From Rotaria socialis (lineage: Eukaryota; Rotifera; Eurotatoria; Philodinida; Philodinidae): a DNA stretch of 64,000 nt. The translations under genes were made by a program, and so were the position numbers. Location of the stretch: assembly GCA_905331475.1 (NCBI GenBank), contig CAJNYU010003659.1, positions 118,030-182,029 of the forward strand, read 5' to 3'. Under the pieces are notes generated by a model. It did not search any database, was not told where the DNA came from, and worked only from the letters and a program-made list of their open reading frames with translations. Below are positions 1 to 15,662 of the stretch, piece by piece; positions within the stretch are counted from its first letter, which is position 1, and every line of letters begins with the position of its first letter.

Positions 1-1851
1 TCAGGTTTGATTATATTATTCTAACGTCAGTTGTTGTAATAATCATCATGTGAACTAGTAAATCATAACGACGAAGAAGTTGTATACTTTGTATATGATC
101 TATCTTTGAGCCGAGGTTAATAAACATCTGATATAAAAAAAAGTAATTAGGTAGTACCATAAATGCCCATGATATTACAACTGAAGTAATATATAAGCGG
201 TTTATCGAGAATATTTCTGCTTATTGTATAGAATTGACTGTGAGTTAAAGGTAATCTTCTCTTCTGGCAAATCAAACGTAACATTTGTTTTGAACCAGTT
301 AGTATTCAAATGATCAAGTTTAAACCAAGATATATCACAATCCGTACCATCGATGAAAAAAATTTAAGACTTCAAACCAGGTGAAGCAGGCACAATCGTA
401 TACATATAGTTCAGAATTATTGAGTGGGAAGGATATTTTGACAATATTGCTTAAAATTATAAATAATAATAATAATAATATAGTTTTAGTGAAGTAAATA
501 CATCATTCACCATAAGTAGCAACCACCGACGTACATATTTCGTCGAACACAATACCACTTGCCTTTTTATGGCCTACTTGAGATATCTTTGCTCGATGAG
601 TTACATATTCATTCGGATCCTAAGAGTATGGTAAAAAATTATACTCTCGCTATTTGTAGCATGTAAAGTACATAGAAATTAAGTATCAGCGTCAGTTTCT
701 TAATAAAATCTAAGAGTTTTTTTTGTCGAACACATTCCCTATAAGTTTATGCTTTTTAAATTGTTTTTGCTTCTATAATAGATTAATATAGCGTCACAGA
801 AAGAATTTATCTTTCAGTTGTATACGCATAGAACACTGTCAAAAGATATTTCCTACATAAATAAAAGTCATCTTGATTGCTTTCGTAAATGTTATATTCA
901 ATTATAAATTCATTAAATATCATATGGCAAAAACGTCTTTCATTGGCCGTGTCAAGTGTTTCTCATAAAGATAAAGAGAAGACAATTATGTTCTACACGA
1001 AAACGTAATACAATAGTGTATTGACCAGTAACATTGTTTACTTTTATTGGCTAATTGCATAGCTTTCATTGCAACGGTATACCATGACCAAATTAAGATT
1101 TCTAGAAACTGATTGGTTCTATCGAATGTTTCTTTTAACCCGAATGTTATTTTCTAGTGAAATTCTACTCTATTCATTTGTTATCAGTTCACTTGAATCT
1201 AGGTCAAAACGTAATACAATCAAAAAATAAGAAATATTAAAGACTCCCGAGACATGATTGATTATTCATCAGCCGATCATACAGTATAAGAGTATTTCTA
1301 TAATACGAAAAGTATTTTTATTTGGCTTATTTTTCAATTCCATTAATTGTATTTATATTTGTGTTAGTTTGAAGAAGCTTCCTTCAATACTATTCTATTG
1401 GATAGAAACGGAAACGGAAACTTATGATTCATGTTGGTAATTATTGTACTAAGACTTTCATGTCATTTTCAAAACTGATTCCAACCAAGTCCTTTGTGCA
1501 AACCAAATAAACATGTTATTTGAAACATAAATGATTTCATAACTCTATAGATATAAAACTGTTTCTAGAATTTCTACTATATCAATTTTTCAAGATTTCT
1601 TATCTTATTTTGTCTTCTCTTAAAAGTAATTTAATTACGAAAATGATTTCAAACAAATACTCATTAGAAAGTATACCAAAGCTAGTTCATAGTTATGTTG
1701 CTGTTATTTAATATTTTTGCAAACAAAGAAATCGTTGATTAGCCATTTTATTTTTGACTTGCTTATATATTTATTGATTTATCGATGACGAACATTGAAG
1801 ACAGAGAAAAAAAGGAACAGTCTCGCCTAATCCTCTCAAAATATCCAATAA
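1..1851. other. AT-rich flank, no confident gene
   Basis: No recognisable gene was found. An (AAT)n microsatellite lies near 460-480. On the minus strand, positions 619-511 look exon-like: there is an AG acceptor before a 36-codon open stretch containing GIVFDEICTS, ending at a GTGAAT donor. A second open stretch (about 372-208, containing DCDISWFKLDH) lacks a clean acceptor and has an in-frame stop just upstream. They may be remnants or exons of a gene running off the left edge. I could not assign a family. Confidence 0.4.
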
Positions 1852-2607
1852 TCAAATATGTGCCAGATCATCATGTCCATCGGAATCCGATCCTGATACC
1901 ACTTGTCGTCGATCATTGCGAGCACCTTTGCCAGACTCTTTTTTAGTTCCTAATAAATTTCCAGCATTCAAATTTCCAGTTTTTTTTGGCATACGATTAG
2001 GATTATAATAGTCATGACCATCTTCATCTTCATCATTTGATTCTTCTTCCGAGAGACTTTCATTATTTGCTGTACGACCATTTGTATTTCGTGGTAATCC
2101 ATCTACATCATCATCTGATTCTGCTTCGTTATAACGTTCATCAAAAACAACTTCTTCTAATCCTTCATTAGTACTTGTTGCTGTTTCAGTTATATTGATG
2201 TTGTCGGGAATTTCATGCATACGTTTTAATTCTCGAGCTTCATCAGCTAAGAAAAAGAAATGCCGTCTACATTGAAATATATGTTTCGTTTATCAAAGTA
2301 ATAACTCACCAAGATATCTCATAATAACATCAGCTTTGTCGTCTTGATAATCTCGTAATCCCACAAGAATAACATCTCCTTGATTGATCCATTGTTTTTT
2401 ACGTAGTTTACCACGAATGTGACATAAACGTTTTTTTCCACCTGCACTATCGAAACAGAATGCTTCTAAATGGCCATTTCCCAAAATACGTGTAACTTGC
2501 GCATAAGATTGGCCATCTTCTTTAAGTATTAGTTCTCGTTTCACATCATCATTTTCATTTTTACCACGACGCCGATTTTTACCACCTTTTCCTTTATTTT
2601 TTGGCAT
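1852..2607 (-). CDS. EIF1A: Translation initiation factor eIF1A with long acidic C-terminal tail
   Basis: eIF1A binds the 40S subunit A site and promotes scanning and start-codon selection. Two exons: 2607-2310 and 2246-1852, joined over a 63-bp GTGAGT...TTAG intron, giving 230 residues. The basic N-terminus ([15 protein letters not shown]) is followed by the OB fold (residues about 25-95: [52 protein letters not shown]), which matches animal eIF1A closely. The usual protein is about 144 residues. Here the acidic tail runs on for about 85 more residues, with acidic clusters ([19 protein letters not shown]) and then a Gly/Lys/Arg-rich stretch. The start is fixed by the conserved N-terminus. 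Identity is secure; the role of the extra tail is unknown. Confidence 0.96.
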
Positions 2608-5600
2608 TATGCTTGTTCGAAGATTTGCACTTAATGTGAAATATTGAATTAAAAACGAAACTTTGTTGGTTCTATAAGAATCACGAGAGTGAACTTAGAA
2701 TCTACAAATAGAAGGAAATCAATGACGTAAAAATTTCTTTTTAAATAATGAGGCATGTACGAATAAAAGAAACAACAATCAACAAAGTATCTGAGACGCC
2801 GCTTTTCATAGCCAATAAACTTGAAATTATAAATAGATGTAGACACTTATCAACAAATAACTTTCAAAAGATGTCGCATATAATTGTCACCCTGTTTAGT
2901 TTGTTTTTACTTAATTTAACGGGTTCGATAATGTTGTACAAGATTTTTTTATTAAATACAATCGAATATGTTTGAATTTATCGAAAAAGCAAAATAAGTA
3001 ACTAAAGGTTCCATCATAATAAGTAATCTGTTCACTAATGTGCATTTTGCTTGAACAAGCAATCTCCCTGAACAATATGTTTAAAAACAAAATATATGTA
3101 ATAATTATATTAGTGTTGATATGCATCAAACAAATACTTTATGGTTTGAAATATAAGACGAGTTACGAGTTCGAGTACAACAAAGACTTCTTTCCATACT
3201 GATAACGGATATTGTGAAAAACAAGAATCAGTCAATGAACTACACATTCTATGTGTAATAACTATATATGAAACTTGTAGTTTGTTTATCTAGAATCAAT
3301 AATGAACAATAAAAAAAAACAATATTCTCATACAATAAAAGGTAATATTTAAGAAAGAGAAGCTGATTAACACTAATGACATGTTTTGGTGAATGCTAAT
3401 ACTAGACAAGTACAATTTTCAGAACTATTTACCATTTATTTCGTTGTTATACATACTGTTTCTGTCAATTTCGTACGGTAGTATATGTGCAATGCAAAGC
3501 CACAATATCTATGATAATACTCTGAGATAATAATAATGTAACCACCTGGGTGGAAAAAAATTATAAATATTCAATGAAAAAGGAAATTAAACCCATTAGA
3601 CAAAGTTATTGAGTTTTCATGAACTATCGAAAGTATTTTTGTTCTCAATGGTACTTCAACATGTAAAACCATTAACCTAAGAGAACTTGTTTAGTTGAAG
3701 AATAATTATTATGCTATCATTTTGTTTTGTGACAAACAAAAGGGAAATGGAACACAAGTTAGCTGATGCAGATCGTATCTACACTTTACTGATCAATCAT
3801 ATCACATTTAGAAGGCAACAATTGTAGAATGTCTGTATCCTTTATATTTGATATCTCTCTACTTTGCAAGCAAAATAATTAATAAAAACTATTAATTCAA
3901 AATATGATTCTTCAATATCATATGTTTTTTATTGATTGTTTGTTAAATATGTTCCTGAGTTTCTAAAAAAAAGAGGTAGTATTTTAATTGATCTTATAAT
4001 TTTGATCAATACTAATTACCTTTTGTAACTATTGATTATAAGTTGTAAAGTTTTTATGCTTTATCTTATAGAGTATTTTTTAATGTAATGTTTTAAATAT
4101 TGTACAATTGAAATCGAAAACACGATCATGCATTATATTCCCCTCGTTGGTGTTTCTTGACCCCATGAGCTTTGAATATAGTTTCAATTAGTTATTTCTT
4201 ACAAAACACGACACGCATATTATGTAAAACAGTCAAAATAGTATCTTTCTATTTGAAAGTATTGATATTTAGAAAGATCCAAATTTGTACAACAGAACAC
4301 TTGGTTTTTATATTGATTTTTGGATTTTCTCTAATACTTATGATATCTTTAAATTTCGTTTACGTATTTATGCTATCCAAGTGGGTTTCTTCGTACAATT
4401 ATTGTGGCGTGCATTTTTAAACGCAATTGTTATGGATAGTGATAAGACAATTCAGTGGTAATTATCTATATTAATTATTCATCATAATTATCGACATTGT
4501 CATTTGAGTCATTTGCTGATAGGCTAGCATTGTAAGCAGTATGATTATTCATGTTTTTTCTGTACTTCGGCTCTATCATTAAATTTATTAACACTGTTTC
4601 ATTGATCGAATATAAGATTTTCTAATTCATCGTTAGGAAAAATGTTGATAAATATTTATCAGCTAAGGAGTATCTTACAAAAACATTACAATTCGAAATT
4701 AACCGTTTTTAATAACATAACTGAATTCATTATCAAGACAATTATCGAAAGTTCGAATATGTTTTTCGAGATCAAGATAAAGAATGGACACTATCGTCGA
4801 GTAATTTCTACTGTATATTTGACAATACAGCATCGAGAAAACTTTTATTTTAAAGAAGATTGATCATCATTGCGTATGACACTATGGTATTTTTGTTGCT
4901 GCTCTCTGCAATTATAGTAAGCATAAAAGTCTTTAGAAGTTTGTAATATGAAAAGAAGTTTTTCAAAACAATTAGATTTTCTAAAGAATCAAAATCACAT
5001 GGTAATATTTATTTTATTATTTCTTCATAAATATTAAGTATCTAAATAATACAAGAGATTACAATTTATTGGAGTAGAAGATTTAAAAATAAAAAATTAA
5101 CACAAAGGTTAACCATTGCTACAAAATTGCCTTTGCAGAAAATAAAAAAAGTTTTTCTGTTTTTATTCAGCCCATTGTTAAAATCAATTTGAATTATGCA
5201 GACATCATATATCAGTTGCAAAAGTTAACCAAGACTCTAGTGATCCGGATATTAGCAGCACGTATAGCTACTAGAAGGTGAATTCATCACAGTTTTTATT
5301 TGCTTATAACCTTTATTCACTTACGAATATTACCATGAGTAACGTTAAAAACATTTAGTACACTACTTTAAAACTTTTCAACATGAAAAAGTGTTTTAAT
5401 AAATATCTTAAGTAGACAAATAAAGTCATATCTATCTATTTTTATCTTGATAATCCTTTATTTTGAGAGAAATGAAAATTTTCCAGCACATGGAACTTCC
5501 TTAATCTTGAAACTTAATGAAAAATATAGTATTTCACAATGATATCACTGTATGATGATGTGAACTATTTTTAATATGATGCGGAGCATCACATCCATGT

Positions 5601-7512
5601 TGTCTGTCGCGAGTCTTAGTATTTAGATTACATTTAATTCTTTCTCCGCAATATTTGAAAATAACTTCAGATACTGATAGTAGAGCCTGCTAGAACTGGT
5701 TGAACCAATATTTTTCAATGCACACAATTTACTTGGATAAATCGTACACAAGTATAGTGAGTGATTTTTCAAGAACTAACTTCCTTATTTCTATGATAGT
5801 TTAATCGATTATTACTTTGAACGGCTCTAGTTAATACTAAAAGAAATAAAAAGATATTTGAACATTGTTTTTTGTTTTATATATCACTTCTTCCATGTTG
5901 AAATAGATGTCTCAAGTGCTTGTCATTCAATTTTTGTGTAAAAAAGCATTTACTCGAGAGAACGAGAAAAAATATTTTAGTTGGAAGATATTCTTTATTG
6001 AATGTAAAAAAAATAAAAGAAGAAGTTTGATCGTGTCTATATGATTTTCACTGCAATGAAATTTCTATCATATAGCATATCATTCATTAAGATCAATAGC
6101 ACTGAAATTTCTCGCTTCGTCTATTTGACATAACTTTTTCTCTTCGCTAGTATCAATGTTAATAAAACAACAACTCACTATTGTTCCATATGAAAAATAA
6201 TTTACTTTCTTCATAACTAAAAATCTAGGAAAATAAAACAACAAATCTTCTTCAGCTGACAACAGAGATATACATGGTTTGCATGACATAGATACTTCGC
6301 GATAAACTAATTTTACATATCAATACGTAATCAATGGTGTGTGAGCTACGTTTCATCTATATACTGTGTATGTAACTTAGAATCTAATATTATCATTGAG
6401 TTCAGACTGTTCGACATCAAATAATCGTTTATGAAATAAGAAACCTCTTTGTGGTCCGAGTACATTTTTAATCGACAATGAATGTGCACATATGTTTTTA
6501 TGAATGCTTGTTCATCAAGAGAAATCAATCAGAACAAGTTCAAAATCAGTTTTTATTTGAATAAGAGTTGAAAAATACTTCAATACATTAAAACTATAGA
6601 AAAGTACGTGATAATTTAAAAGTACTTCGATGTAATTGTAAGTTATCCACATCAGTTTCAAGTATTAGAAGCTATGCAATTTTCCCAAGATTTGAAGAGA
6701 TCTGTGCTTGACGATTTTAGAAAACACTAAAATAATCGATTTCTTTATCTAGAGATACAAAAATTTCTCTTTTCGATAATTATTTTCTTGTATAAAAACT
6801 ATTTTGTTGAACTCTTTCCGTTGAAAAGATATTGACACACTCCGAATAGCTCTAAAAACTAATCCAAAACTTGCCAAGCACTTTCGATTTGAAATAAAAT
6901 TGATTTGTACGAGATCTCTATACTTTAGACAGGCGATCAAAACAAAATTTATCCCATTATGCAGTATATCATTGATGAAAATGATATTTTATCCTTCATT
7001 TATATAATAATCTATTTAAAAGTAAGATTTTCATTGAGTATCGATCGGAAACTTTCGTGAAATATTATTCTATATATCGTAAATGAAAAAAAATGTTCTG
7101 TTTGATTCTGTTTCTTTTTCTGGAATAGCTATGAATTAAAATTAGTTTCTTCGTAATTAGAAAAGAAAACAATAAACATCGTAGCAGAATAAAAGTTTTT
7201 CAAATTTTATGTTCTTTTTTTCAAGACTTGTAGAGTACAAATTTATTCTTTGCACTATGATGTCACTGATATGCCGGTGCTAATACATCATAGGTTAATA
7301 TAAAAAGAAAAAGAAAAAGAAAAAACAAAACTACAAGCAAAGACTCTGAATAAAAGTTCTAGTCAATGGTGGAGGATAAGGAAGAAGAGAGAAAAGACTT
7401 GTGATAATAACTACAGTTGATTATCATATTCTAGCTTTGACAATGCAATTGAGTATATGCTAATAGAAATTTCCATGATTTTCATATGTAAGCGATTGAA
7501 ACAACGAAAATA
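2608..7512. other. Gene-poor AT-rich intergenic region (4.9 kb)
   Basis: Only short, low-complexity, hydrophobic or Lys/Ile-rich open frames occur on both strands, as expected by chance at this base composition. No splice-consistent exon chain, RNA gene or clear repeat was recognised. Upstream regulatory DNA for eIF1A (right of 2607) and for the GPCR starting at 7513 presumably lies here, but no specific site can be named. Confidence 0.5.
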
Positions 7513-10500
7513 ATGACAACAACATTAACAACATCAATGAAATTGTCTCGATATTATGATCAATTTCGAATAATACATAGTATTTTTGTTAAAATTTCAT
7601 TTCCATATATTTTTCTAATAGCTACTATTGGTTTTGTTACTAACACATCTACTGTTCTTCTTTTGTCAAAAAATTTCATAACGAAAAATATGAAAAATAA
7701 ATGGACATTAATCGCATTAGGCATGTTCGATTTAAGATAATCGATAGTTTCTTCAAATCTGATATTTCGATTTTTCCTTAGATATAAATAAGAATACGTC
7801 ATTTTTATTTAACTAGAATATATCTATTCTGACTTTAAAGAAAAATTGTCTATACCCATAAAGATGAACCCTAGAAGTTACAAAAAGAAATCATTTCACC
7901 TCGTGAGAATTCGTATAATTATTTTTGGAAATAACTGAGCCGATATTTATTACATGAGAGCAATATTTAATTGCAATAGATTATTGTTTGTATTGATATT
8001 ATAGATGATTAGAATTATATAATTTCTCGTCTGTGTACAAATGAATAAAATAAAGTATGATGTGACGCTAAAATCATGTCAATGATTCAAATCTATTCTG
8101 AGATAACAATCTACCATTCAGCACCAGTAAAACGAATCGGAGAATTGCTCATAGAGGTGGAGATTTTACTTTTCTTCATTATTTTTTTAATAATAAAGTC
8201 ATAAAAATGTCTTTGCTTGTATTCAATGAGTATAATATGTTAATTAAAAGTGATAATTGTCCTTCATTTAATTAATCCGGTGCTGTTTGGAGACAATTAT
8301 ATATGAAAGAAAGTTTTCATTTAAGATAAACAGAAAACTTATCGAATATCTTTTATTCATAATAATTGAATTGAAAAAAAAATGGAAATATAGAAAAAAA
8401 CAAGAAACTCAAGTTAATGCTACAGAGTTTAGCTTTTCACGCGACAAAGTCTAATCAAAGGACTTGATAATTAGATTGCAAAAGAAATTAGTCTGATAGA
8501 AAGCAGAACATTCTGACATACGAGTGCGCACTGAACTGAAGTAGTGGATATTGTTACAATTTTAATTAAATTTTTCTCTACAAAATAACAAAAATAAATT
8601 TAGAAAAGACTTTTAGTTGTGTTGAATGAGAAAAAAGTTTCTTAAAAGAGTTTTAATTTTGATTTATTTTTCTGTACGTCAACCGAGTTGTAATTGAAGT
8701 TATTGATACTGAGAAAATATCAATAAAAACGAATGCCTATTTGTATTTTAGCTTGCAGTGATCTTCTTTTCAATACTTCGTTACTCATTCGTGGAATTCA
8801 TGACATTTTCAAAGGAAATTATGCACATCTCTGTTTAGTTGTATCATTTCTTATTCATTTGGCTGAACTTTTATCGGCATGTTATACTGTTGCATTTACT
8901 ATTCAACTTTATACTGCTCATCGTCGTTCACCTCCGATTCTTTCCCTCTTATTTATATTTGTATTCAGTTCAATATTTTGTTTTACGTTATGCCATAGGA
9001 ATACCTATGTAGAATGTCATGAGGAATTAAAACTTATTTGGTTTATGACTGATGTTTTATTTTCTTTTGTGATTCCATTTTCTCTTATATTAATTTACAA
9101 TATACGTATTGTAAATTTTATTCGTAAACATTTACGTTCACCTATTAGTATACAATCAACATTAATGAGAAAAAGACAACACTCAAGAAGTAATGACAAA
9201 ATATACAATCTCGATGGTACATTTGACATCGATAATAATCTCACAAACAGCAATGGTACATGTATTAATACAGATGAAAATCAAAATATAGAGACAAACT
9301 TTAAACAAGAAGATCCCACAGCATCAGTCGAAATAAAACATCAAAGAAAACGATCATCAATTTCATCGGTAAATAATTATTAATATAGATAGAGTAGAGA
9401 TGAAAAGAAAAATTAAGAAATAATGAACATACATTATTTTCGATGGTTTGTTTATACCTATTTAAAAAAATGTAATAGTTGTAACCAGTTTCTACAACAA
9501 GATTATAAAAGACATGTTCTGTTTTCAGTTTCATTAATTAAATTTTTTCTACTCTTGTTAACAAGAATTTTGCATAAAATATTTGTGTATTGTTTGTTGC
9601 ATATTCATGATTATTCAGAAAGTATAATAAAAATTATTATTTTAAGCAAATTTTTCATTGTTATATTGGTTGATATTACTAAAATATTTACTATGACATT
9701 CAGTGCTAATAAAAATAGAGTTTCTTAAATAAATACGATACCCAATGAACCGTTTTATGGTATTGTAAAGGAATTATTTACAATAAGATTTAAAATGTAT
9801 AATTCACAAAGATGTGCAGATTGATTACATTTTCTTAGTATATAGCACGATCTTACTATATCGTTTTATCGCACTAACTGTTTTCTATGTTGCCAATTAA
9901 GATGTCTACAGTTGAACTGAGAAACCAATTATACATTCCTTATGTTCTAACCTTATCCTAATTTGCAATCTTATGCATCCTAAGTCTCTTACTTTATTTC
10001 GAATATGAATTCTATATATATATATATTTACGTGGAGTGAAATTTGATGAAATGATGGAAAAACAAACAGGCCCTATAGTCGTTAAAAGTAACTCTTATT
10101 ATATAAAAAAAGAAGAACGAAACCATAGAATCGCATGTCAACGTAATGTTTTTTTCTTTTAAGTTTCTTTTTCTTCTCTAAATCACAAGGATCTATTCAT
10201 TATATTTATCTATACGAATTTAACTTTATCCTATTATATTACCCTACAATGTCATAGTCATCTTTTAAATTGAGTGCTCGATAGGAACCGTTACATTTAT
10301 GAAAAATGTTCAATTAATATACTAGCAGTTTGTTTTATTTTGTGTTCTCATGATGAATAAGCTCGTTTTACACAGACTATATAACCTTTCTGAACAGTTC
10401 AAGAGCATCTTCAGTGCTAATGAAAAATGTTTTGTCACTAAAAAATCAAATTATTAAGGTGTCGAATAACCGTGACTTATAAGACTAATTTTTTTAATTA

Positions 10501-11180
10501 TTTGAAGTAAATACTTCGACGTCTTTGATTAACCTATTCTTTTTTATTTTTAGCTCTTTGACCGAAGTCATCCAGACAAATCATTAAGTCATTCTCATTT
10601 TCAACCTGGATTTCGTCCATTTGTCTTATCTAAACTTGCCTCTCATTTTAAGAAAAATATATTATCTGATTCATTTTCTAATCCATTGTCAAGAAAATTG
10701 TCATATCAATCGAATGATAAGGAATTTTTTTCTCAAACATTAGCAAGAGCATGCCAATCAATACGTGTTACACGTATGCTTGTTCTTGTTTCAATATGTT
10801 TTCTCATCCTTAAAGCTCCAGCACATTTGTGTGTTATTGCACTTAAGATTTATACTAGCGTTGATGCGTCCGTATTCAATGATCATAATGATATTGATCT
10901 TTATTTAACAACAAAAAAGTTAACAACTTGTGAAGTAATAAATTATGTTTCGCGCAATGAAATTAATAATCTAACAAAGAATGACACAATATTGTCTTTA
11001 TTTCAACACGATAGAATAATGAGAGATCCATTAGCAATACATTTATTTTATGTAGCAATTTTACTAACACAATCAATGGCTTATGCATCATATTCAATAA
11101 TTTTTTTTCTGTATTCTTTCAGTGGAATTGCTTTCCGAAAAAGTCTCAGACAGTTCATCAACACATTTACAAAACGCTAA
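7513..11180 (+). CDS. Orphan rhodopsin-class (family A) G-protein-coupled receptor, divergent
   Basis: Seven-helix plasma-membrane receptor of about 483 residues. Exons: 7513-7720, 8752-9368, 10554-11180; the frame closes at both joins. TM1 contains FPYIFLIATIGFVTNTSTVL, TM2 IALACSDLLFNTSLL, TM3 begins at the conserved Cys (HLCLVVSFLIHLAELLSACY), TM5 FSFVIPFSLILIYN, TM6 VTRMLVLVSICFLILKAPAH, and TM7 ends YASYSIIFFLYSFSG. The third cytoplasmic loop is very long (about 150 residues), low-complexity and Asn/Ser-rich. The E/DRY motif after TM3 is replaced by QLYTAHR and the TM7 NPxxY by a YSIIFFLYS stretch. Intron 1 (7721-8751) begins GC, not GT. An AATAAA signal sits at 11252-11257. The general architecture recalls FMRFamide-receptor-like orphans; the ligand is unknown. 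Confidence 0.8.
7721..8751 (+). other. GC-AG intron 1 of orphan GPCR
   Basis: The intron starts GCATGT after ATTAG and ends TTGTATTTTAG. Only this join gives the family-A TM2 sequence (IALACSDLL). No usable GT donor in the right phase is visible nearby. It holds no recognisable gene or repeat. Confidence 0.7.
9369..10553 (+). other. Intron 2 of orphan GPCR
   Basis: GTAAAT donor and TTTTTATTTTTAG acceptor, phase 0, 1185 bp. It contains a short (TA)n run near 10013-10027 and an accidental open frame (9423-9728). No other feature was recognised. Confidence 0.7.
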
Positions 11181-12873
11181 TGTTGTAAAGATTGTACTTC
11201 GTAAAACAAAAATATAGATAAAATTTCTTTTTATTTTGTCACTGTATGTTCAATAAAAATATAACAATTCACAATTAAGATTTTATTATTATATTACATA
11301 GAGAATTTTGAAATTTGATGAATATTTTATCTTATTCATCGATCGCAAAAAATAGACATTGCCATAAGAAAAAAAATATATCCATCTAATAATTTTTCTC
11401 TATACGAATATTCAATGTTTCCTCGCAGAAATCATTAAAACAAGTTGCTGGTTGAATCTGAAAATAATTTCTGCATGACACGGTTGTTAGGAATAATACT
11501 TATGAGCTGTTTACCTATATGAAAGCAATCAATTTCCTACATGATTCGTCAATGAGGGAAAAGCAAATTTACAGAATATATATACGTAGGCATAGTGGAT
11601 ATCTCTACATGTAACATGTAAGCATGGAAACTATTCAAATGTTAAAATAATTGTACGAAAGAATACACAGCAAGATAACATCAATTATTTTGAATATCAT
11701 GGGTCTTGAGAGTTGTTCGATTTTTTTGTAGGTTCTGTTGAAGTTTAATCACTTTTTATGAAGGTTTTACACGAAATGTGGCTTGGAAAACTATGTTAGC
11801 TAGTACCCATAGGAGATTACTCGAGTGAACAAGAGCAGACGTATTAGCCCAGTACTATTCTGAAATAATCTAGTCGTAGAGATGGATATAGTCTGGTTCA
11901 TGAACAAAACTGAAACGTTAACTAATTTTCAAAATCAAGAAAATCTCATGAAACCGAACTGTATCAATTATTAGAACTAGACAATGTTGAAACAGTGCTG
12001 ATCTAGTATCTCTTTTCTTACTCAGTCGAGTAATCTCCTATGGATACTAGCTAACATAGTTTTCCAAGCCACATTTCGTGTAAAAGCTTCATAAAAAGTG
12101 ATTAAACTTCAACAGAACCTACAAAAAAATCGAACAACTCTCAAGACCCGTGATATTCAAAATAATTGATGTTATCTTGCTGTGTATTCTTTCGTACAAT
12201 TATTTTAACACTTGAATAGTTTCCATGTTTACCTGTTGCATGTAAAGATATCCACTATACCTACGTATATATATTCTGTAAATTTGCTTTTCCCTCATTG
12301 ATGAATCATGTAGAAATACTTTTCAGATCGATGAAAAAAGTATGCGATCATAGAATTGAGCTGTATGTATATCTGCCTACTCATAGGCTAAAAATTATTA
12401 ATATTTATTAATATGATAAAAATACTTTTTGTATTTCATTCGAAAAACGTTTTGCACAATGTTCAAAGATGACTCGATTAATTCCAAGATTAAAAACAAT
12501 ATAGATATTATCATGCTCGCATTTTGTATAGTTATCAAAGATTTAGTTTATCTATAATTTCATTTCTATCTTCTAGTTGATCACTGTAAACGCGGTAGAA
12601 TGTTTCTAGAAAGTTTTCTTCCTTTCTAAATCGAGGATAGTACTACGAAAATAAACAACGCAATATCTGAGTGTGCATGGGATTATATTTTGTTATCAAT
12701 ACATACGTTTTTTATACTTTTTACAGAAATAAAAAAGAAAAATTTGGTCACAACACTACACATATATGAACATAAGATAAAAATAAAAAGCTCACTGATA
12801 CAGTCATTTTAAAAAAGTATGTTGAAAACGAAATATTAAATCATATGTACATTTAATTAATATTTAAACGATT
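11181..12873. other. Intergenic region between orphan GPCR and membralin
   Basis: Convergent 3' ends: the GPCR (+) and membralin (-) genes point toward each other. The middle is occupied by a large inverted repeat (separate entry). The rest is AT-rich with no gene seen. Confidence 0.6.
11534..12316. mobile_element. Foldback/MITE-like element with about 300-bp inverted arms
   Basis: Left arm about 11534-11835 and right arm about 12011-12316 are reverse complements with few mismatches (I judge about 95% by eye). For example, CATAGGAGATTACTCGA (left) matches TCGAGTAATCTCCTATGG (right), and ATGAGGGAAAAGCAAATTTA at the outer left matches its complement at the outer right. A spacer of about 175 bp separates them. 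There is no transposase frame, so it is a non-autonomous foldback or a cruciform-forming palindromic duplication. Clean target-site duplications were not identified. Confidence 0.8.
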
Positions 12874-15531
<2,658 letters not shown>

Positions 15532-15662
15532 TACATCGTTCAGATGAAAATAAAATCTAGAAAAATATGCATAAAAACAGAAGTAAACAAAAAAGTTTGA
15601 ATCGAATCGGAAATATTCGTTCCGGATATATATCCGTAGAATGTATAAAGCAAACTAAAGAT
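15532..15662 (-). promoter_or_regulatory. 131-bp gap between DHX36 stop and membralin start
   Basis: Reading the minus strand, the gap contains a 14-bp perfect palindrome CGGATATATATCCG (15636-15623) and then a pyrimidine-rich 3'-splice-like site, ATATTTTTCTAG, whose AG is at 15558-15557, 25 bases before the membralin ATG. No minus-strand AATAAA for DHX36 is seen within the gap. This could be a 5' UTR intron or a trans-splice acceptor between two closely packed genes; the sequence alone cannot decide. Confidence 0.45.

Noticed and set aside
9423-9728. 101-codon plus-strand frame
   Set aside because: It sits inside GPCR intron 2 and resembles translated AT-rich DNA.
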